42,369 nucleotides of DNA, from positions 1 to 42,369 of the forward strand of contig VEQT01000018.1 in NCBI GenBank assembly GCA_018883065.1, written 5' to 3'. A model generated the notes under the pieces. That model was not told the DNA's origin, ran no database searches, and worked only from the letters and a program-made list of their open reading frames with translations. Shown here one piece after another: positions 15,466 through 25,351 of this stretch. The first letter of the stretch is position 1. Every line of letters starts with the position of its first letter. Position numbers and translations under genes: made by a program. This DNA comes from Flavobacterium sp. Lineage in GTDB: Bacteria; Bacteroidota; Bacteroidia; Flavobacteriales; Flavobacteriaceae.

Positions 15466-16863
15466 TTATTGTCCTCTATAAAACAAAATGGTGCTTAGGG
15501 TTTTAATGCAGATATTAATATCCAAAAATATACTGCGGTGTTTAATGTAGTACAAATCATACTGGAGTTTGATTAAACTGTCGTTTAGTGTCTCTCCGTA
15601 AGCATAATTTACCTGTGCCCAACCGGTAAGACCCGGTTTAATAATATGTCTTGTTTCATAAAACGGCATGATTTCGGCAATTTCATTTACAAAAACCGGG
15701 CGTTCAGGACGTGGACCTATTACCGACATATCTCCTTTGATGATATTATAAAATTGAGGAAATTCATCTAAGCGGGCTTTGCGCATGAATTTTCCAAAAG
15801 GGGTAACACGGCTATCATTAAGTGTTGTAAAAACTGCTCCATTGGCTTCGGCATTTTTAACCATGGTTCGAAATTTAATGATTTTAAATATTCGCCCATT
15901 TATACCCACACGGTCTTGCGTATAAAACAATTTACCTCTATTACCGCAAAGATTACCGATACTTATAAACGGCAACAATAAAACACCTATAATTAAACCT
16001 ATACTACTCACTAAAATATCAATACTGCGAATGGCAATTAAATACAAGTGATTTTGATTGCTGCGGCTAAACGGAAAATAACGATAAAAATCGCGCGCCA
16101 CATATTGAACCGGTATGCGTTGGGTGAGCGTTTCATATACTTGGGTATACTCTTTGATCATAAAACCGTTTTCAAGTAAATGAATTAATTGATTGTACAA
16201 TTGTGTGGTAATTCCCTCTGTGTTTTGTGAGGCAACAACTACTTCGGATACGGCATTTTTGGAAACAAAATTTTCCAATTCGTGGCTGTCAATTTGCCTC
16301 AAATTTCCTAGACTGCCTCCATCAGAAGCCCCAACTTTGTCTGAGTTGATAAAGCCTACCACTTTGTAATGTGGGTCGGCATTTTCTAATCCCAAAACCA
16401 ACTCTTTCAATTGATCTTTATCGCAAATGAGGATAACTTTTTTCGTGAACCGATTGGACGCAAAAAAGGCAACATAAATCAAGCGCCAAGCGAAAAGAGC
16501 CGAAAAAATAGCCAAATAGAAAAACAAAATTTGCAATCGATTAGAAGGCAAGACTGGAGTAAAAATGGGTGTCAATAAATAAACCAAAACCGTGGTAGAC
16601 GCCGTGAGCACAATACTTTTAATAACTTGCACCTGGTTGCTCGCAACTTGTAGATTATACATCTCAAAAACGGTTCCAAAAATGGTCAAGTAAATGGCTA
16701 ATACAAAAGTCCAGTAAAAATTAGAAGTCGAAAACTGGAAATAGGTAAAACTAAACACAATACCCACAACATACAAGGCCACTAAAACAGATAGCACATC
16801 AACAATTCGAAGTAAAATTTTACGCTCCGAAATTTCGAAATGAACACTGTTTTTAGTAGGCAT
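15466..16863 (-). CDS. Undecaprenyl-phosphate sugar-1-phosphate transferase (polyisoprenyl initiating transferase)
   Basis: Starts glycan synthesis by moving a sugar 1-phosphate to undecaprenyl phosphate. It has 465 residues: four N-terminal membrane segments, a CoA-binding-like soluble domain (~140-250), another membrane segment at ~275-300, then the catalytic bacterial sugar transferase domain with KIIKFRTM, RKARLDEFPQFYNIIKGDM, IGPRPERP and KPGLTGWAQVNY. The layout matches the WcaJ/WbaP group. Which sugar it loads cannot be read from sequence. It is the last gene of the polysaccharide locus but has its own well-formed promoter upstream. Confidence 0.93.
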   Translation of the reverse strand: MPTKNSVHFEISERKILLRIVDVLSVLVALYVVGIVFSFTYFQFSTSNFYWTFVLAIYLTIFGTVFEMYNLQVASNQVQVIKSIVLTASTTVLVYLLTPIFTPVLPSNRLQILFFYLAIFSALFAWRLIYVAFFASNRFTKKVILICDKDQLKELVLGLENADPHYKVVGFINSDKVGASDGGSLGNLRQIDSHELENFVSKNAVSEVVVASQNTEGITTQLYNQLIHLLENGFMIKEYTQVYETLTQRIPVQYVARDFYRYFPFSRSNQNHLYLIAIRSIDILVSSIGLIIGVLLLPFISIGNLCGNRGKLFYTQDRVGINGRIFKIIKFRTMVKNAEANGAVFTTLNDSRVTPFGKFMRKARLDEFPQFYNIIKGDMSVIGPRPERPVFVNEIAEIMPFYETRHIIKPGLTGWAQVNYAYGETLNDSLIKLQYDLYYIKHRSIFLDINICIKTLSTILFYRGQ

Positions 16864-16876
16864 AGTTAATTTTTTT

Positions 16877-16908
16877 CAAAAATAAGCATTCTATTTATTG
16901 ATTTACAA
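16877..16908 (-). promoter_or_regulatory. Promoter of the initiating sugar transferase
   Basis: On the minus strand TTG (16906-16908), a 21-base spacer and TATTTTTG (16877-16884) fit TTG-N17-23-TAnnTTTG. The element ends about 14 bases before the ATG at 16863 and lies in the 55-base gap after the ligase-like gene. Confidence 0.6.
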
Positions 16909-16918
16909 CTTGTTACAA

Positions 16919-18259
16919 TTATTTAATAGTATCCTTTGGATTAGGCACATGAACAATCAGCAGTGCCAATGCATACACAAAAGCGGGTGCTGCCAACCGC
17001 ATAGCAGCATGGTTTATGGTCAACAACCAAAATAACACAAAGGAAACGATGTAAATATTATATCTGTTTTTAATATACATAAAAAAAGGAGTTACGAGTA
17101 ATAATAGCAAGGCAATTATTCCTAAAGCACCATGTTCCCCGAGAGTGCGTGTTATTTCGTTATGTGTAAGCGCTAAAATACCCGTTTTCTTTTGGCGGTC
17201 TTCGGCTGTTTTACCTACGCCAACTCCAAAAACTGGATGTGTCATAAAAGCGAGTAATTCATCTTTTGCTAGCACTTCTCTGCCTGTAAAATTATCTTGT
17301 TTCACACGTCCATTAATATCTTGATTGGCATATCGTTTATTTATTAATCCATTGGTTTGTGAAGAAGAAAACACCCAAATACCAATCATTCCCACAACCA
17401 ATGCCAACAATATATAATGCATTTTTATACGCGCTTTACCCGTTACTTTATAGTAGGTGATTAACACCAATACAAACAACATAATTAAACTAGTGAGTAT
17501 GCCACCGCGTGAAAATGTTATGATTCCGCGATAACTAAGTACAACGGCAATTAATGCATTTGTAACAAATAAAAACGGGTTGGGAGAAAAAAAGATTAAT
17601 CGGGAAAAAAACACAAACATGCCCAAACCGAGTACCGTAGCCACCTGATTGGGTCCAAAACCTCCTGAAGTTGCAAAGTTTGAACCTGTTCCTGTAAGTA
17701 CATCTTTTAGTTCGGGTGTATATAAAAACAAATACACAGCACACGAAATGATGGGCAATCCAATTAGGAGTAATATTTCGTTTAGCTGCTTGAACGTTAC
17801 AAATCGATTGTAGCAATACAAGGCACATAACCCCAAACAAAAGGGACCTGAAATATTAAATGAAATTGCATTTTTTATACTTTCAATTCCTTCGAGTGTA
17901 TAATACCCAATTACCAAGCCAGGCAGCAATAAAACCATATATAACCAATAGGGAATGGCTTGTTTAGAAATCCCACCAAAATAAACTCCTATAAGCATGA
18001 ACCCAATTACCGCATACTTTGAAAACTCATATATGGGATTTCCGTTTGTCATTCGAAGTACAACTTCAGACCCCACAATATAGGCAGCAGCATAGAGTAC
18101 TTCATTGTTTTTATTTTGGGCATTGATCACAAAATAAAGTCCTCCAATTAATATGGAGTATCCATAGAATTTTGGAAAAAAAGGCACAAAATACAAACCT
18201 AATCCAATACACAGATGTAGAATAATTAGATATAGATAGCGTTTGTCTTGCTTTAGCAT
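16919..18259 (-). CDS. O-antigen ligase/polymerase-family membrane protein (Wzy_C)
   Basis: An inner-membrane protein of 446 residues with about eleven hydrophobic segments. It has one large periplasmic loop containing the Wzy_C pattern: TGREVLAKDELLAFMTHPVFGVGVGK, then LTHNEITRTLGEHGALGII, whose His and Arg residues are typical of the family. WaaL ligases and Wzy polymerases share this signature and cannot be told apart here. As ligase it would join the finished glycan to lipid A core; as polymerase it would link repeat units. Its ATG immediately follows the stop of the GT4 gene (no gap), within the long operon. Confidence 0.85.
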   Translation of the reverse strand: MLKQDKRYLYLIILHLCIGLGLYFVPFFPKFYGYSILIGGLYFVINAQNKNNEVLYAAAYIVGSEVVLRMTNGNPIYEFSKYAVIGFMLIGVYFGGISKQAIPYWLYMVLLLPGLVIGYYTLEGIESIKNAISFNISGPFCLGLCALYCYNRFVTFKQLNEILLLIGLPIISCAVYLFLYTPELKDVLTGTGSNFATSGGFGPNQVATVLGLGMFVFFSRLIFFSPNPFLFVTNALIAVVLSYRGIITFSRGGILTSLIMLFVLVLITYYKVTGKARIKMHYILLALVVGMIGIWVFSSSQTNGLINKRYANQDINGRVKQDNFTGREVLAKDELLAFMTHPVFGVGVGKTAEDRQKKTGILALTHNEITRTLGEHGALGIIALLLLLVTPFFMYIKNRYNIYIVSFVLFWLLTINHAAMRLAAPAFVYALALLIVHVPNPKDTIK

Positions 18260-19333
18260 TTATATGGATTGAGTCCAATGAAGAAAGTGATTCATAACCC
18301 CCTCTTCAGTATAAAACTGATTAATTTTGGCTTGTAAAGCCCGTCCAAATTTAAGTCTTAGATTTGGATTCTCGATTAGTTCAACCAAAGATTTATAAAA
18401 CGCCATTGCATCATCAACCTCAGCAATAACTCCATCTACTTGATTGTAAATTACACTTGGTATATCGCCAACTCGAGTAACCAAAACAGGCAAAGCGTGC
18501 AATCCGTATTCCAAAACAGCCAACGGAAGTCCTTCGGAGTTCGACGTTAAGACCCCAATGGTTGCTTGGTCTAAAATGGCTGCTGTATCAGCACGGCTTC
18601 CGTACACGAAAACATGTTGTTCTAAGGCGTTATCTAAAATAGTTTGTTTGATTTGAGCAGCATAGACATCGTTAAAATCTTGTCCAACTAAATGGAAAGT
18701 CCAATCGGGATGAGAATCTTTTAGCATCGAGGCCACTTTAAGCAAAAGAGCATGGTTTTTTTGCGGCCGTAAATTGGCCAAACACAAAATTCGTTTTGCT
18801 GCTGTTCCAGCTAATGGGGAAATTAACTCGGATTGGGTATCGGTGGTAACAAAATTGGGTAAATACATCACCTTACTGCAAGCTAATTTATCCTGAGACC
18901 ATTTTTTAAGCACCTCATTTACAGAAATTATACCAGAAAAAAAATGCGAACACAACCAAAGCAATTGCGGACGCCGCTGTGGCAAAAATTCACTCAAGCC
19001 ATAATGATCGTGCCAAATAACTTTCAGTTTGGGCAAGATCAATTGGAGTAAAAAAGCGGTAAAAAACGATGTGGCATGCGCCTGCACATGAGAAATTTGA
19101 TGTTGCTTGCAATAGCGTCTCAAGCGGAACAATGCCTGTAAATCAATAGCAGATTTCTTGTTTAAAAAAAGGTAATCAACTTGCGCATGCAATTGCTTGC
19201 GCAACAAGCCTTCTTTTCGGGTACATACCAAACCAGAAAAAGCAACTCGAGCGGCCAAACCATTGGCATAATGTACCGCCATGCGTTCGGCTCCACCTGC
19301 CTCTAGTGAATCGATAAGTTGTATAATTCTCAT
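18260..19333 (-). CDS. Glycosyltransferase family 4
   Basis: A retaining GT-B glycosyltransferase of 357 residues. The N-terminal acceptor-side motif IDSLEAGGAERMAVHYAN is classic for GT4. The C-terminal donor domain carries ILCLANLRPQKNHALLLK, FVYGSRAD, and the nucleotide-sugar site NSEGLPLAVLEYGLHALPVLV with the EX7E-type glutamates. It is cytoplasmic or peripheral to the inner membrane. The gene overlaps the upstream GT4 gene by four bases and abuts the ligase-like gene, so all are coupled. Donor and acceptor are unknown. Confidence 0.9.
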   Translation of the reverse strand: MRIIQLIDSLEAGGAERMAVHYANGLAARVAFSGLVCTRKEGLLRKQLHAQVDYLFLNKKSAIDLQALFRLRRYCKQHQISHVQAHATSFFTAFLLQLILPKLKVIWHDHYGLSEFLPQRRPQLLWLCSHFFSGIISVNEVLKKWSQDKLACSKVMYLPNFVTTDTQSELISPLAGTAAKRILCLANLRPQKNHALLLKVASMLKDSHPDWTFHLVGQDFNDVYAAQIKQTILDNALEQHVFVYGSRADTAAILDQATIGVLTSNSEGLPLAVLEYGLHALPVLVTRVGDIPSVIYNQVDGVIAEVDDAMAFYKSLVELIENPNLRLKFGRALQAKINQFYTEEGVMNHFLHWTQSI

Positions 19334-20448
19334 GTGCGAAGTAATTTTGATATTTCTACTTCAAATTGATCTAAAGTATACTGTCTTGACCAGTCTATAG
19401 CGGCGCGCGCTTTGGATTCATAATGAGCTGGCTGCTGCAATAAATCAAATAGCTGTTGGGCATCTTGCATTAAATCCATTGACAACAAAAGTCCGCGTGT
19501 TTGCTCATTCAACATAAACGGCACGCAAGAAACAGGCGTTACCATGGGAACACAACCCCAAAACATGGCCTCAGCAACGGCTTTGGGCCAACCCTCACTT
19601 TGAGAAGGTAATATCAAAAAATGACTCGATTCATAGGCTTGTTGCACTTTAACGGCATCTTGATTACCGAAAAATTGCACGCGTTCGCTAAGGGAATGCG
19701 CAATACAATAAGCCTCTAATTTGGCCCGTTCATCGCCATCACCATATAAATTAAGCTGTATAGAAACGCCCATTTTTGATACTGCTTCCACCAATTGAAT
19801 GGCGTAAAAAGGATTTTTCCCTGCTGTTAAACAGCCTACAAACAAACATTGAATGGGTGAGTTTAGTATACGTGGAGGTGTGTTTATTTTATCAGATTCA
19901 CAGTAACTCGCCGTGAAAAAAGATGTACAATTGCGGCTCATGTTGGGCCATTCGCCATAGACTAAAACAGTCATGTTGCGTGTTAAAAAGGTGTTTTGCA
20001 AAATCCAGCGTTGCAAATTATAACTCCACGGTTGCTTGGAATTGGGATCCCAATTGCCCGCATACTTTGCGGTTTTTATTTTTTTTGGAAAGAAAACCTG
20101 CACTACACAACCCAACAAACCCATATTTCCGGGGCAACGCAGATGAATGTGATCGGCATTTCGCATGGCTTGTATAATTCGGAAAAAACAAACCGGAATG
20201 ACAAACAGGGATCTTAAAAGTGCTTGTATTCCCTGTAATGAAAATGCGGGGACTTTCAAAAAGTGGAGGTTTGTTGTGTTATAGGTTTTGTCAATTGCAC
20301 TAGGTTGTGAACTGGTACATGGAGCAACTAAAATCACCTCGTGGGCTTGCTTGGTCCACAAATTAATTTCTTTCACATAGGGCGCATAGGCCCATATCTG
20401 ATGTTGAAACCGCTTGTGAACTACCTGAGTTATAATTGCTAACTTCAT
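19330..20448 (-). CDS. Glycosyltransferase family 4
   Basis: A GT-B glycosyltransferase of 372 residues. The N-terminal half is divergent, but the C-terminal half has CLFVGCLTAGKNPFYAIQL, LYGDGDERAKLEAY, VQFFGNQDAVKVQQAYESS and the donor motif PSQSEGWPKAVAEAMFWGCVPM. KYAGNWDPNSKQPWSY in the middle is a feature I recall from several Bacteroidota members. It overlaps the next gene by four bases and is preceded by a seven-base gap to the GT2 gene. Donor sugar unknown. Confidence 0.88.
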   Translation of the reverse strand: MKLAIITQVVHKRFQHQIWAYAPYVKEINLWTKQAHEVILVAPCTSSQPSAIDKTYNTTNLHFLKVPAFSLQGIQALLRSLFVIPVCFFRIIQAMRNADHIHLRCPGNMGLLGCVVQVFFPKKIKTAKYAGNWDPNSKQPWSYNLQRWILQNTFLTRNMTVLVYGEWPNMSRNCTSFFTASYCESDKINTPPRILNSPIQCLFVGCLTAGKNPFYAIQLVEAVSKMGVSIQLNLYGDGDERAKLEAYCIAHSLSERVQFFGNQDAVKVQQAYESSHFLILPSQSEGWPKAVAEAMFWGCVPMVTPVSCVPFMLNEQTRGLLLSMDLMQDAQQLFDLLQQPAHYESKARAAIDWSRQYTLDQFEVEISKLLRT

Positions 20449-20455
20449 GAACGAA

Positions 20456-21463
20456 CTACTTGGAATTTGATGGTTTGGGAGAGTTGAAAAGCAAACTCCA
20501 CCACCCGATGGTTCTTCCCCAAGCTTCTAACCAAGCTTCCTTTTTATGTGCTGTGGTAAAGGTATTGCTAAATCGGATGAGTGTCAATAAAAAACAAATT
20601 GAATTCCATTTTAAACGGTCATTCCACCTGGGGTTGGGCCATTTTACCCGCCAAACAAACCACCCATTACGCACTACCATTTTACCGTAGACATAGGCAT
20701 TTGGTCGACCAGAATATTCATGATAATGAGCCAATTGGGCGCGGGTGTTGATAAATAATGGTCCTGTTTTGGACACGCGCAATGAAAAATCGGCATCTTC
20801 ATACAAGCCATAGCCTTGAAAATAGGTAGAAAATTGGAAGCGATCAAAAACCGATTTTTTATAGGAAGCTACGCCGCCCATTAGCTGATCAACCGCATAG
20901 ATTTTTCCTGAAGGAGGAAGGAATGCAACGCTGCGCCCGTGCGAAAATCGGGGTAAAAAACCCGGTGGCACATTGGCATCCAAGCCCAACCGTTTGCGCA
21001 GAACAAAGCGGCTGCCGTCTTGTTTTTTGTATCCGTCAAAATAAAATTCGTGAATAGTAGGGTGATAATGAGGGGAAACTGCTTCCCAATGGCTTTCGTT
21101 TGAAATGAATCCGCCCACACCCAATGCTTCTGGATATTCAGTATAGGTTTGTATTAATTGGAAAAAATAATCGGTGGCCAAATAGGTGTCATCATCCAAA
21201 AAACAAATCACATCGATGTCATCGGCCACTTTTGAAATACCAAAATTACGTTGCTTGGTGAGTCCGCGTTGGCTAGAATCCACCAAAAAGTACTGCAAAT
21301 TGGGAATGGTTTTGGACGCCAAAAGATTAGCGGTTTCTACATTAGTTGAACCATCCACAATAATAATCTCATGCGGATAACTGCTCTGTAACCCAATAGA
21401 TTCGAGCAAATTTGCCAAGGGCTGCGCACGCATATAAGTGCAAATTATTACCGAAAATTTCAT
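20456..21463 (-). CDS. Glycosyltransferase family 2
   Basis: An inverting GT-A glycosyltransferase of 335 residues. The N-terminus starts directly with the nucleotide-binding strand KFSVIICTYMRAQPLANLLES. The metal-binding DxD is in VICFLDDDTYLATDYF, and the acceptor-side ED motif in YGLYEDADFSLRVSKTG. A C-terminal hydrophobic stretch (ICFLLTLIRF) may touch the membrane. It overlaps the upstream fused glycosyltransferase by four bases (ATGA type). Linkage and sugar unknown. Confidence 0.9.
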   Translation of the reverse strand: MKFSVIICTYMRAQPLANLLESIGLQSSYPHEIIIVDGSTNVETANLLASKTIPNLQYFLVDSSQRGLTKQRNFGISKVADDIDVICFLDDDTYLATDYFFQLIQTYTEYPEALGVGGFISNESHWEAVSPHYHPTIHEFYFDGYKKQDGSRFVLRKRLGLDANVPPGFLPRFSHGRSVAFLPPSGKIYAVDQLMGGVASYKKSVFDRFQFSTYFQGYGLYEDADFSLRVSKTGPLFINTRAQLAHYHEYSGRPNAYVYGKMVVRNGWFVWRVKWPNPRWNDRLKWNSICFLLTLIRFSNTFTTAHKKEAWLEAWGRTIGWWSLLFNSPKPSNSK

Positions 21464-22989
21464 GGGTTCTGATCCAATTTAGAGGCCCAATATACACTTT
21501 GTTTCCATTGCTGTTCAAATTGGCGGTAATACCGAATTGGATTTTTAAGGGATTGTTTGGGATAATACTTGAGCAACAACATCAATTTATAGGTTTTACG
21601 TTGTGGTGCTGTATAATATTTTTGAATAAATGCCATAACCGTAGGTGCTGGTTTGGGCTGTATTGGATCGGTTTGCCAAGCAAGTGTTTTGGACAATCGA
21701 AATCCGCCAGCAGGAGCCTTGAGGTGTGTAATGGCTGGAGTTGAAAAAAATAAGATATCCGTTCCAGCTTGGCGGAGTTGCATGCCAAAATCCAAGTCTT
21801 CGCCAAAACCGTGTTCAAAAACCATAGAAAATTGACACTCCTTGAGCGCTGATTTAGAAACCAAACTACTTCCGCCACCAAAGGCATTCCACTGAATTAC
21901 CGGTTTCTCCACCGATTTTTGAGTTGGACTTACACACGCAAACGAAACCGCTTGGGCTTTGTTTTGGTTTATTTTAGTAGCACTTTCTGCTAAAAATGTT
22001 GGTGCAATTCGAATGTCGTCATCGGCAAAAAACACCCAATCGCCGGTAACTTGAGATAAGCCCAGATTTCGGGCATTACATACACCCAATTGGTAAATAA
22101 TCAAATGTTTAATTTTAAAATTCCACGCATGGGCCACTAAATCAATTAATTGAGATTCGCCCTGTTGATCTGAAATCTGTTCGATAATCACTACCTCTTT
22201 GGGCACAAGCGTTTGGGCTTGTAAATCGGCAAGAAAGTCAGCCAAATACTGCGGCCGATTGAGCGTTGGGATGAGCACCGATATAGCCAATTGAGCTGGT
22301 TTGCTTGAAAATTGTTCGGGTATATTAAGTGCTATTGGTTTTAATCTGGCTAGAAACCAGGTACACAACAAAGGCAGTACATTAAATTGGCCTTGGTGCC
22401 TGAGCTGCTGCCAAAACAGTACCCATACCCAAAGGCTTTTGTAATGTTGCTTTACAAAACGATACAATTCGATTTGTGTGGCACTAGTAAAATTCTTATT
22501 CAAGGTAGTACGTAACAAAGCCGGTTCACTGTAACAAAATAAACCCGCTGATTGCGCACGCTTCCCAATGGAATGCAACGTATAAGCAAAAGAATCTTTT
22601 GGGTTGATGTGTGGGGCCAATTGCATCCACAAACTAGCCTGCATCGCACCCACACAGCTGCTCAACATCCAAGTGGTATAGCGCGTATTTTTGGAAACGG
22701 AAACAAAAATTGATTCCTCAACCCATTCTATATTTGGCCCAAAATAGCCCCCGTAGCTGGGTTGAAATGAAATGATTTCCTGGGGCAACTGCAGTAAATT
22801 CGAGACGGCCGAAAGCTCTAATTCTTGAGACACTTCCTCATTACACCAAACCAGTAAATCATCTGGAAACTGCAACGTCAATGCAGTAATTACGGCGCAA
22901 ATGGATGCAGATAAATCAAACACCTCCAACGGAGTTTCGTTGTGTAAAACACGCTGTACGCGTTGGTTATTGTGGTATACAACGATCAC
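21460..22989 (-). CDS. Glycosyltransferase family 2 with an additional N-terminal domain
   Basis: I place the start at the GTG at 22989, which overlaps the stop codon of the upstream GT4 gene as GTGA; a longer frame to 23103 would lie inside that gene. The product has 509 residues. Residues ~235-509 are a standard GT2 domain: AISVLIPTLNRPQYLADFL, VVIIEQIS, FFADDDIRIAP as DxD, and the acceptor ED motif in FGEDLDFGMQLRQAG. Residues 1-~225 form a separate domain that starts like a GT strand ([11 protein letters not shown]) and contains WCNEE and VEESIFVSVSK but no DxD; similar arrangements occur, from memory, in other flavobacterial glycan loci. The N-terminal function is unknown. Confidence 0.85.
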   Translation of the reverse strand: MIVVYHNNQRVQRVLHNETPLEVFDLSASICAVITALTLQFPDDLLVWCNEEVSQELELSAVSNLLQLPQEIISFQPSYGGYFGPNIEWVEESIFVSVSKNTRYTTWMLSSCVGAMQASLWMQLAPHINPKDSFAYTLHSIGKRAQSAGLFCYSEPALLRTTLNKNFTSATQIELYRFVKQHYKSLWVWVLFWQQLRHQGQFNVLPLLCTWFLARLKPIALNIPEQFSSKPAQLAISVLIPTLNRPQYLADFLADLQAQTLVPKEVVIIEQISDQQGESQLIDLVAHAWNFKIKHLIIYQLGVCNARNLGLSQVTGDWVFFADDDIRIAPTFLAESATKINQNKAQAVSFACVSPTQKSVEKPVIQWNAFGGGSSLVSKSALKECQFSMVFEHGFGEDLDFGMQLRQAGTDILFFSTPAITHLKAPAGGFRLSKTLAWQTDPIQPKPAPTVMAFIQKYYTAPQRKTYKLMLLLKYYPKQSLKNPIRYYRQFEQQWKQSVYWASKLDQNP

Positions 22990-24137
22990 GATTTGGCCAA
23001 TAAGGTTAAATAAAAATCGGCGGTTTGTTGAGCTAATTTTATGCTGTCGAACTGCTGTTCTACTTGAACTTTGGCTTGATGCCCCACCTCCAAACAACGA
23101 CATGGATTGGTTAACAACTCACCAATACAAGCGGCAAAGTCAATGTGATTTTTTGGATTCAACAAAAACCCACTTTGCTCATGAACAATTAACTCTGCCG
23201 ACCAACCCAAATTGCTGGTGAGCACGGCTTTTTGCATGGCCATGGCTTCTAAGGTAACCATCCCTTGGGTTTCAGCTAAACTCGGCAAGACGCACAGTTG
23301 TGCGTTGCAAATGAGTGACTGTACTTGGTCATACGGCACTTTTCCTTTGTAGATTATATGCGACTGAAGCGCTTCTGGAATGCATTTATATAATTCGTCC
23401 CAAGTAGAATCGGAACCGGATTGAGCATCATTGGAATCGGCACCCACCAAAACCAAACGGGCTGTTGGATGATTCTCACAAACTAATTTCATGATTTCGA
23501 TGAGCTCAAACACACCTTTTTTTCGGATTAGCGTGCCAAAATAAAGAATCAATCCGGGATCAAATTCGGCTGGATTGGGATTGGTAAACTGATTCAGGTT
23601 TATCCCATTTGGAATTTTTACAATGGGCTTCTTTTTTATTCTGAAAATGTATTTGGTAGTTGTAGCGGCAAAATCAGTTGGTGTCGAAAAGGCAATTGCC
23701 TTGCGCATCGCCCATTTTTCGAGCAGAAAATTTTTCAGTTTTTGAGTCCTTCCTTCCAAATGACAAAAGTAGGCATCGGTGCCGTGAAAGCGAATCACCA
23801 AAGGCGCTTTGAGTTTCATGAATGCCGTAATTCCGGTCCAATCGGGGGCTTCGATGAGTTGAATTACTTCTTTTTCTATGGCGGTATTGAGGTAGTTTTG
23901 AATGGCTTTTCGGTAAAAATACCAGCCGGCAAAGGCAAATTTTTGAAAGGAAATAAAATGCAACTGCACACCTTGATCTTCCAACTGCTGTGTTTGGTTT
24001 TGTCCGTATATAAACACATGTACCCGATGACCCAATTGAGTTAAGGCACGTGCACTATTTTGCACACTGCTGCCAATGCCTCCGCTTGAATTGCAAAGCG
24101 CATGCGGGTATTCGGGGGTGAGCAAACCAATTGTCAT
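22986..24137 (-). CDS. Glycosyltransferase family 4
   Basis: A GT-B enzyme of 383 residues. The start is the ATG at 24137 ([12 protein letters not shown]), which forms an ATGA overlap with the upstream acetyltransferase stop; an ATG two codons earlier is less likely. N-terminal [21 protein letters not shown] is the glycine-rich acceptor loop, and PDWTGITAF and [10 protein letters not shown] follow. The donor domain has [28 protein letters not shown] and the glutamate motif [22 protein letters not shown]. Members with this pattern include mannosyl- and glucosyltransferases, so the sugar cannot be named. It is coupled to its neighbours on both sides by four-base overlaps. Confidence 0.9.
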   Translation of the reverse strand: MTIGLLTPEYPHALCNSSGGIGSSVQNSARALTQLGHRVHVFIYGQNQTQQLEDQGVQLHFISFQKFAFAGWYFYRKAIQNYLNTAIEKEVIQLIEAPDWTGITAFMKLKAPLVIRFHGTDAYFCHLEGRTQKLKNFLLEKWAMRKAIAFSTPTDFAATTTKYIFRIKKKPIVKIPNGINLNQFTNPNPAEFDPGLILYFGTLIRKKGVFELIEIMKLVCENHPTARLVLVGADSNDAQSGSDSTWDELYKCIPEALQSHIIYKGKVPYDQVQSLICNAQLCVLPSLAETQGMVTLEAMAMQKAVLTSNLGWSAELIVHEQSGFLLNPKNHIDFAACIGELLTNPCRCLEVGHQAKVQVEQQFDSIKLAQQTADFYLTLLAKS

Positions 24138-24775
24138 TTCCATTTGTGTATAAAATCAGCTATGGGTAAATAAAAATCGGCTGCGTTGGTTTCTACTTGT
24201 TCAGCTGGCCAGTTCCACCAGGCGATAGCCATTAAATCCTGTATTTGTTCGGGACTGTGTTTCATTTTCACCACTCGTGCCGGAACACCTCCTACTACAG
24301 CATAGGGCGGAACATCAGTTGTTACTACAGCACCGGCCATGATAGTCGCACCCGAACCAATCGTGACTTGTGGCAATATAGTTGCGTTCATCCCTATCCA
24401 AACATCGTGACCAATTTCGGTGTGATGTGCATTTGAAGGGATTTTACTGGTTTTAAAATCTTTTATTGTTTGATTTTGAAATCGAATAGACTTGTTTTTC
24501 AATTGATCCAGGTGCGGGAAGGAGGTTATTTCACTTTGTTGATGAAAGCCATCATCAAGTACAAAATGCACATCGTTGGCAATGGAACAATACGACCCAA
24601 TGTTTAACGAAGAGTTTGGATACCACTGCCACACAAAAGCACCATTGTGGTAGGTTTTATACCCCAACCGGGTATTGGAAGCTCGATCTAAATAGACCTT
24701 ATGCTGGCGTTTCAGGAATCGATAATGTTCAATTCCCAACAGTTTCCACATTAAATTTCGGAGTATATTTTTCAC
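24134..24775 (-). CDS. Hexapeptide-repeat acetyltransferase (CatB/Vat type)
   Basis: A left-handed beta-helix acetyltransferase of 213 residues. Imperfect hexapeptide repeats run from [14 protein letters not shown] to [24 protein letters not shown] and then [22 protein letters not shown], the usual end of the coil. The extended loop after the first turn ([13 protein letters not shown]) and the [10 protein letters not shown] motif match the xenobiotic/sugar acyltransferase branch. The likely role is acetyl transfer from acetyl-CoA to a sugar of the surface glycan, in the cytoplasm. It lies eight bases after the second acetyltransferase gene. Drug modification is unlikely given the operon. Confidence 0.88.
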   Translation of the reverse strand: MKNILRNLMWKLLGIEHYRFLKRQHKVYLDRASNTRLGYKTYHNGAFVWQWYPNSSLNIGSYCSIANDVHFVLDDGFHQQSEITSFPHLDQLKNKSIRFQNQTIKDFKTSKIPSNAHHTEIGHDVWIGMNATILPQVTIGSGATIMAGAVVTTDVPPYAVVGGVPARVVKMKHSPEQIQDLMAIAWWNWPAEQVETNAADFYLPIADFIHKWK

Positions 24776-24783
24776 GGAAAGAA

Positions 24784-25347
24784 CTAGGAATTAGGAAGTA
24801 CTACATAACTCGTTGCGCCTTGGTGAGAAATAACCGAAGCCAAAGGAGCGGCTACGACAGCTTTATCGGCTACATCAAAGGTAACCACTGCATTGGCACC
24901 AATGAGCGCGTCATTCCCTATGCTGATTCCTCCCAATATAACGCAGTTGGGCCCCATAAATACTCTATTGCCTATTTTGGGCACACCGGTGTTTTTTCCT
25001 CGATTCAATACGCCAATGGTCATGCCTTGAGACAGATTACAATGTTCACCAATTACAGCATCGCCATGAATAACAATGCCGCCAAAGTGTCCAATGTACA
25101 ATCCCTTTCCAATCGTGGCACGGTAGGAAATATCAAAGCCGTATTTGTATTTCATTTTTCGCCAACCCAGAAAAAAAACATAAAAAAGCAATCGGTTTTT
25201 TCGTCGAAAGTACTGGGTGAGACGAAAATAGGTCAAAAATTTCAAGCCCGGATTGGGTTGCCACCAAAATACCTGCATCAAGGTGCCCAGCGATACATTT
25301 TTGTGTCCACATCGTTGGTAATCGGTCAAAAGAATTTCTCGTACCAT
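24784..25347 (-). CDS. Serine acetyltransferase-like O-acetyltransferase (polysaccharide type)
   Basis: A beta-helix acetyltransferase of 187 residues in the CysE-like branch used in polysaccharide loci. The repeats start at [26 protein letters not shown], followed by [14 protein letters not shown] and the long [17 protein letters not shown] turn. The catalytic His is probably that of YIGHFGG or VIHGD. It lacks the long N-terminal domain of true CysE and sits among glycosyltransferases, so sugar O-acetylation is more likely than cysteine synthesis. The N-terminal [26 protein letters not shown] is hydrophobic and basic and may attach it to the membrane. It lies four bases after the GT-B-like gene. 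Confidence 0.85.
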   Translation of the reverse strand: MVREILLTDYQRCGHKNVSLGTLMQVFWWQPNPGLKFLTYFRLTQYFRRKNRLLFYVFFLGWRKMKYKYGFDISYRATIGKGLYIGHFGGIVIHGDAVIGEHCNLSQGMTIGVLNRGKNTGVPKIGNRVFMGPNCVILGGISIGNDALIGANAVVTFDVADKAVVAAPLASVISHQGATSYVVLPNS

Positions 25348-25351
25348 CTGT

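Noticed and set aside
22990..23103. Longer N-terminus for the fused GT2 protein
   Set aside because: The added residues are Ser/Gly-rich, lie entirely inside the upstream GT4 gene, and the GTG at 22989 gives a tidy GTGA overlap.
24134..24775. CatB/Vat-like acetyltransferase considered as an antibiotic resistance gene
   Set aside because: It is embedded in a glycan operon, and this branch of the family commonly acetylates sugars.
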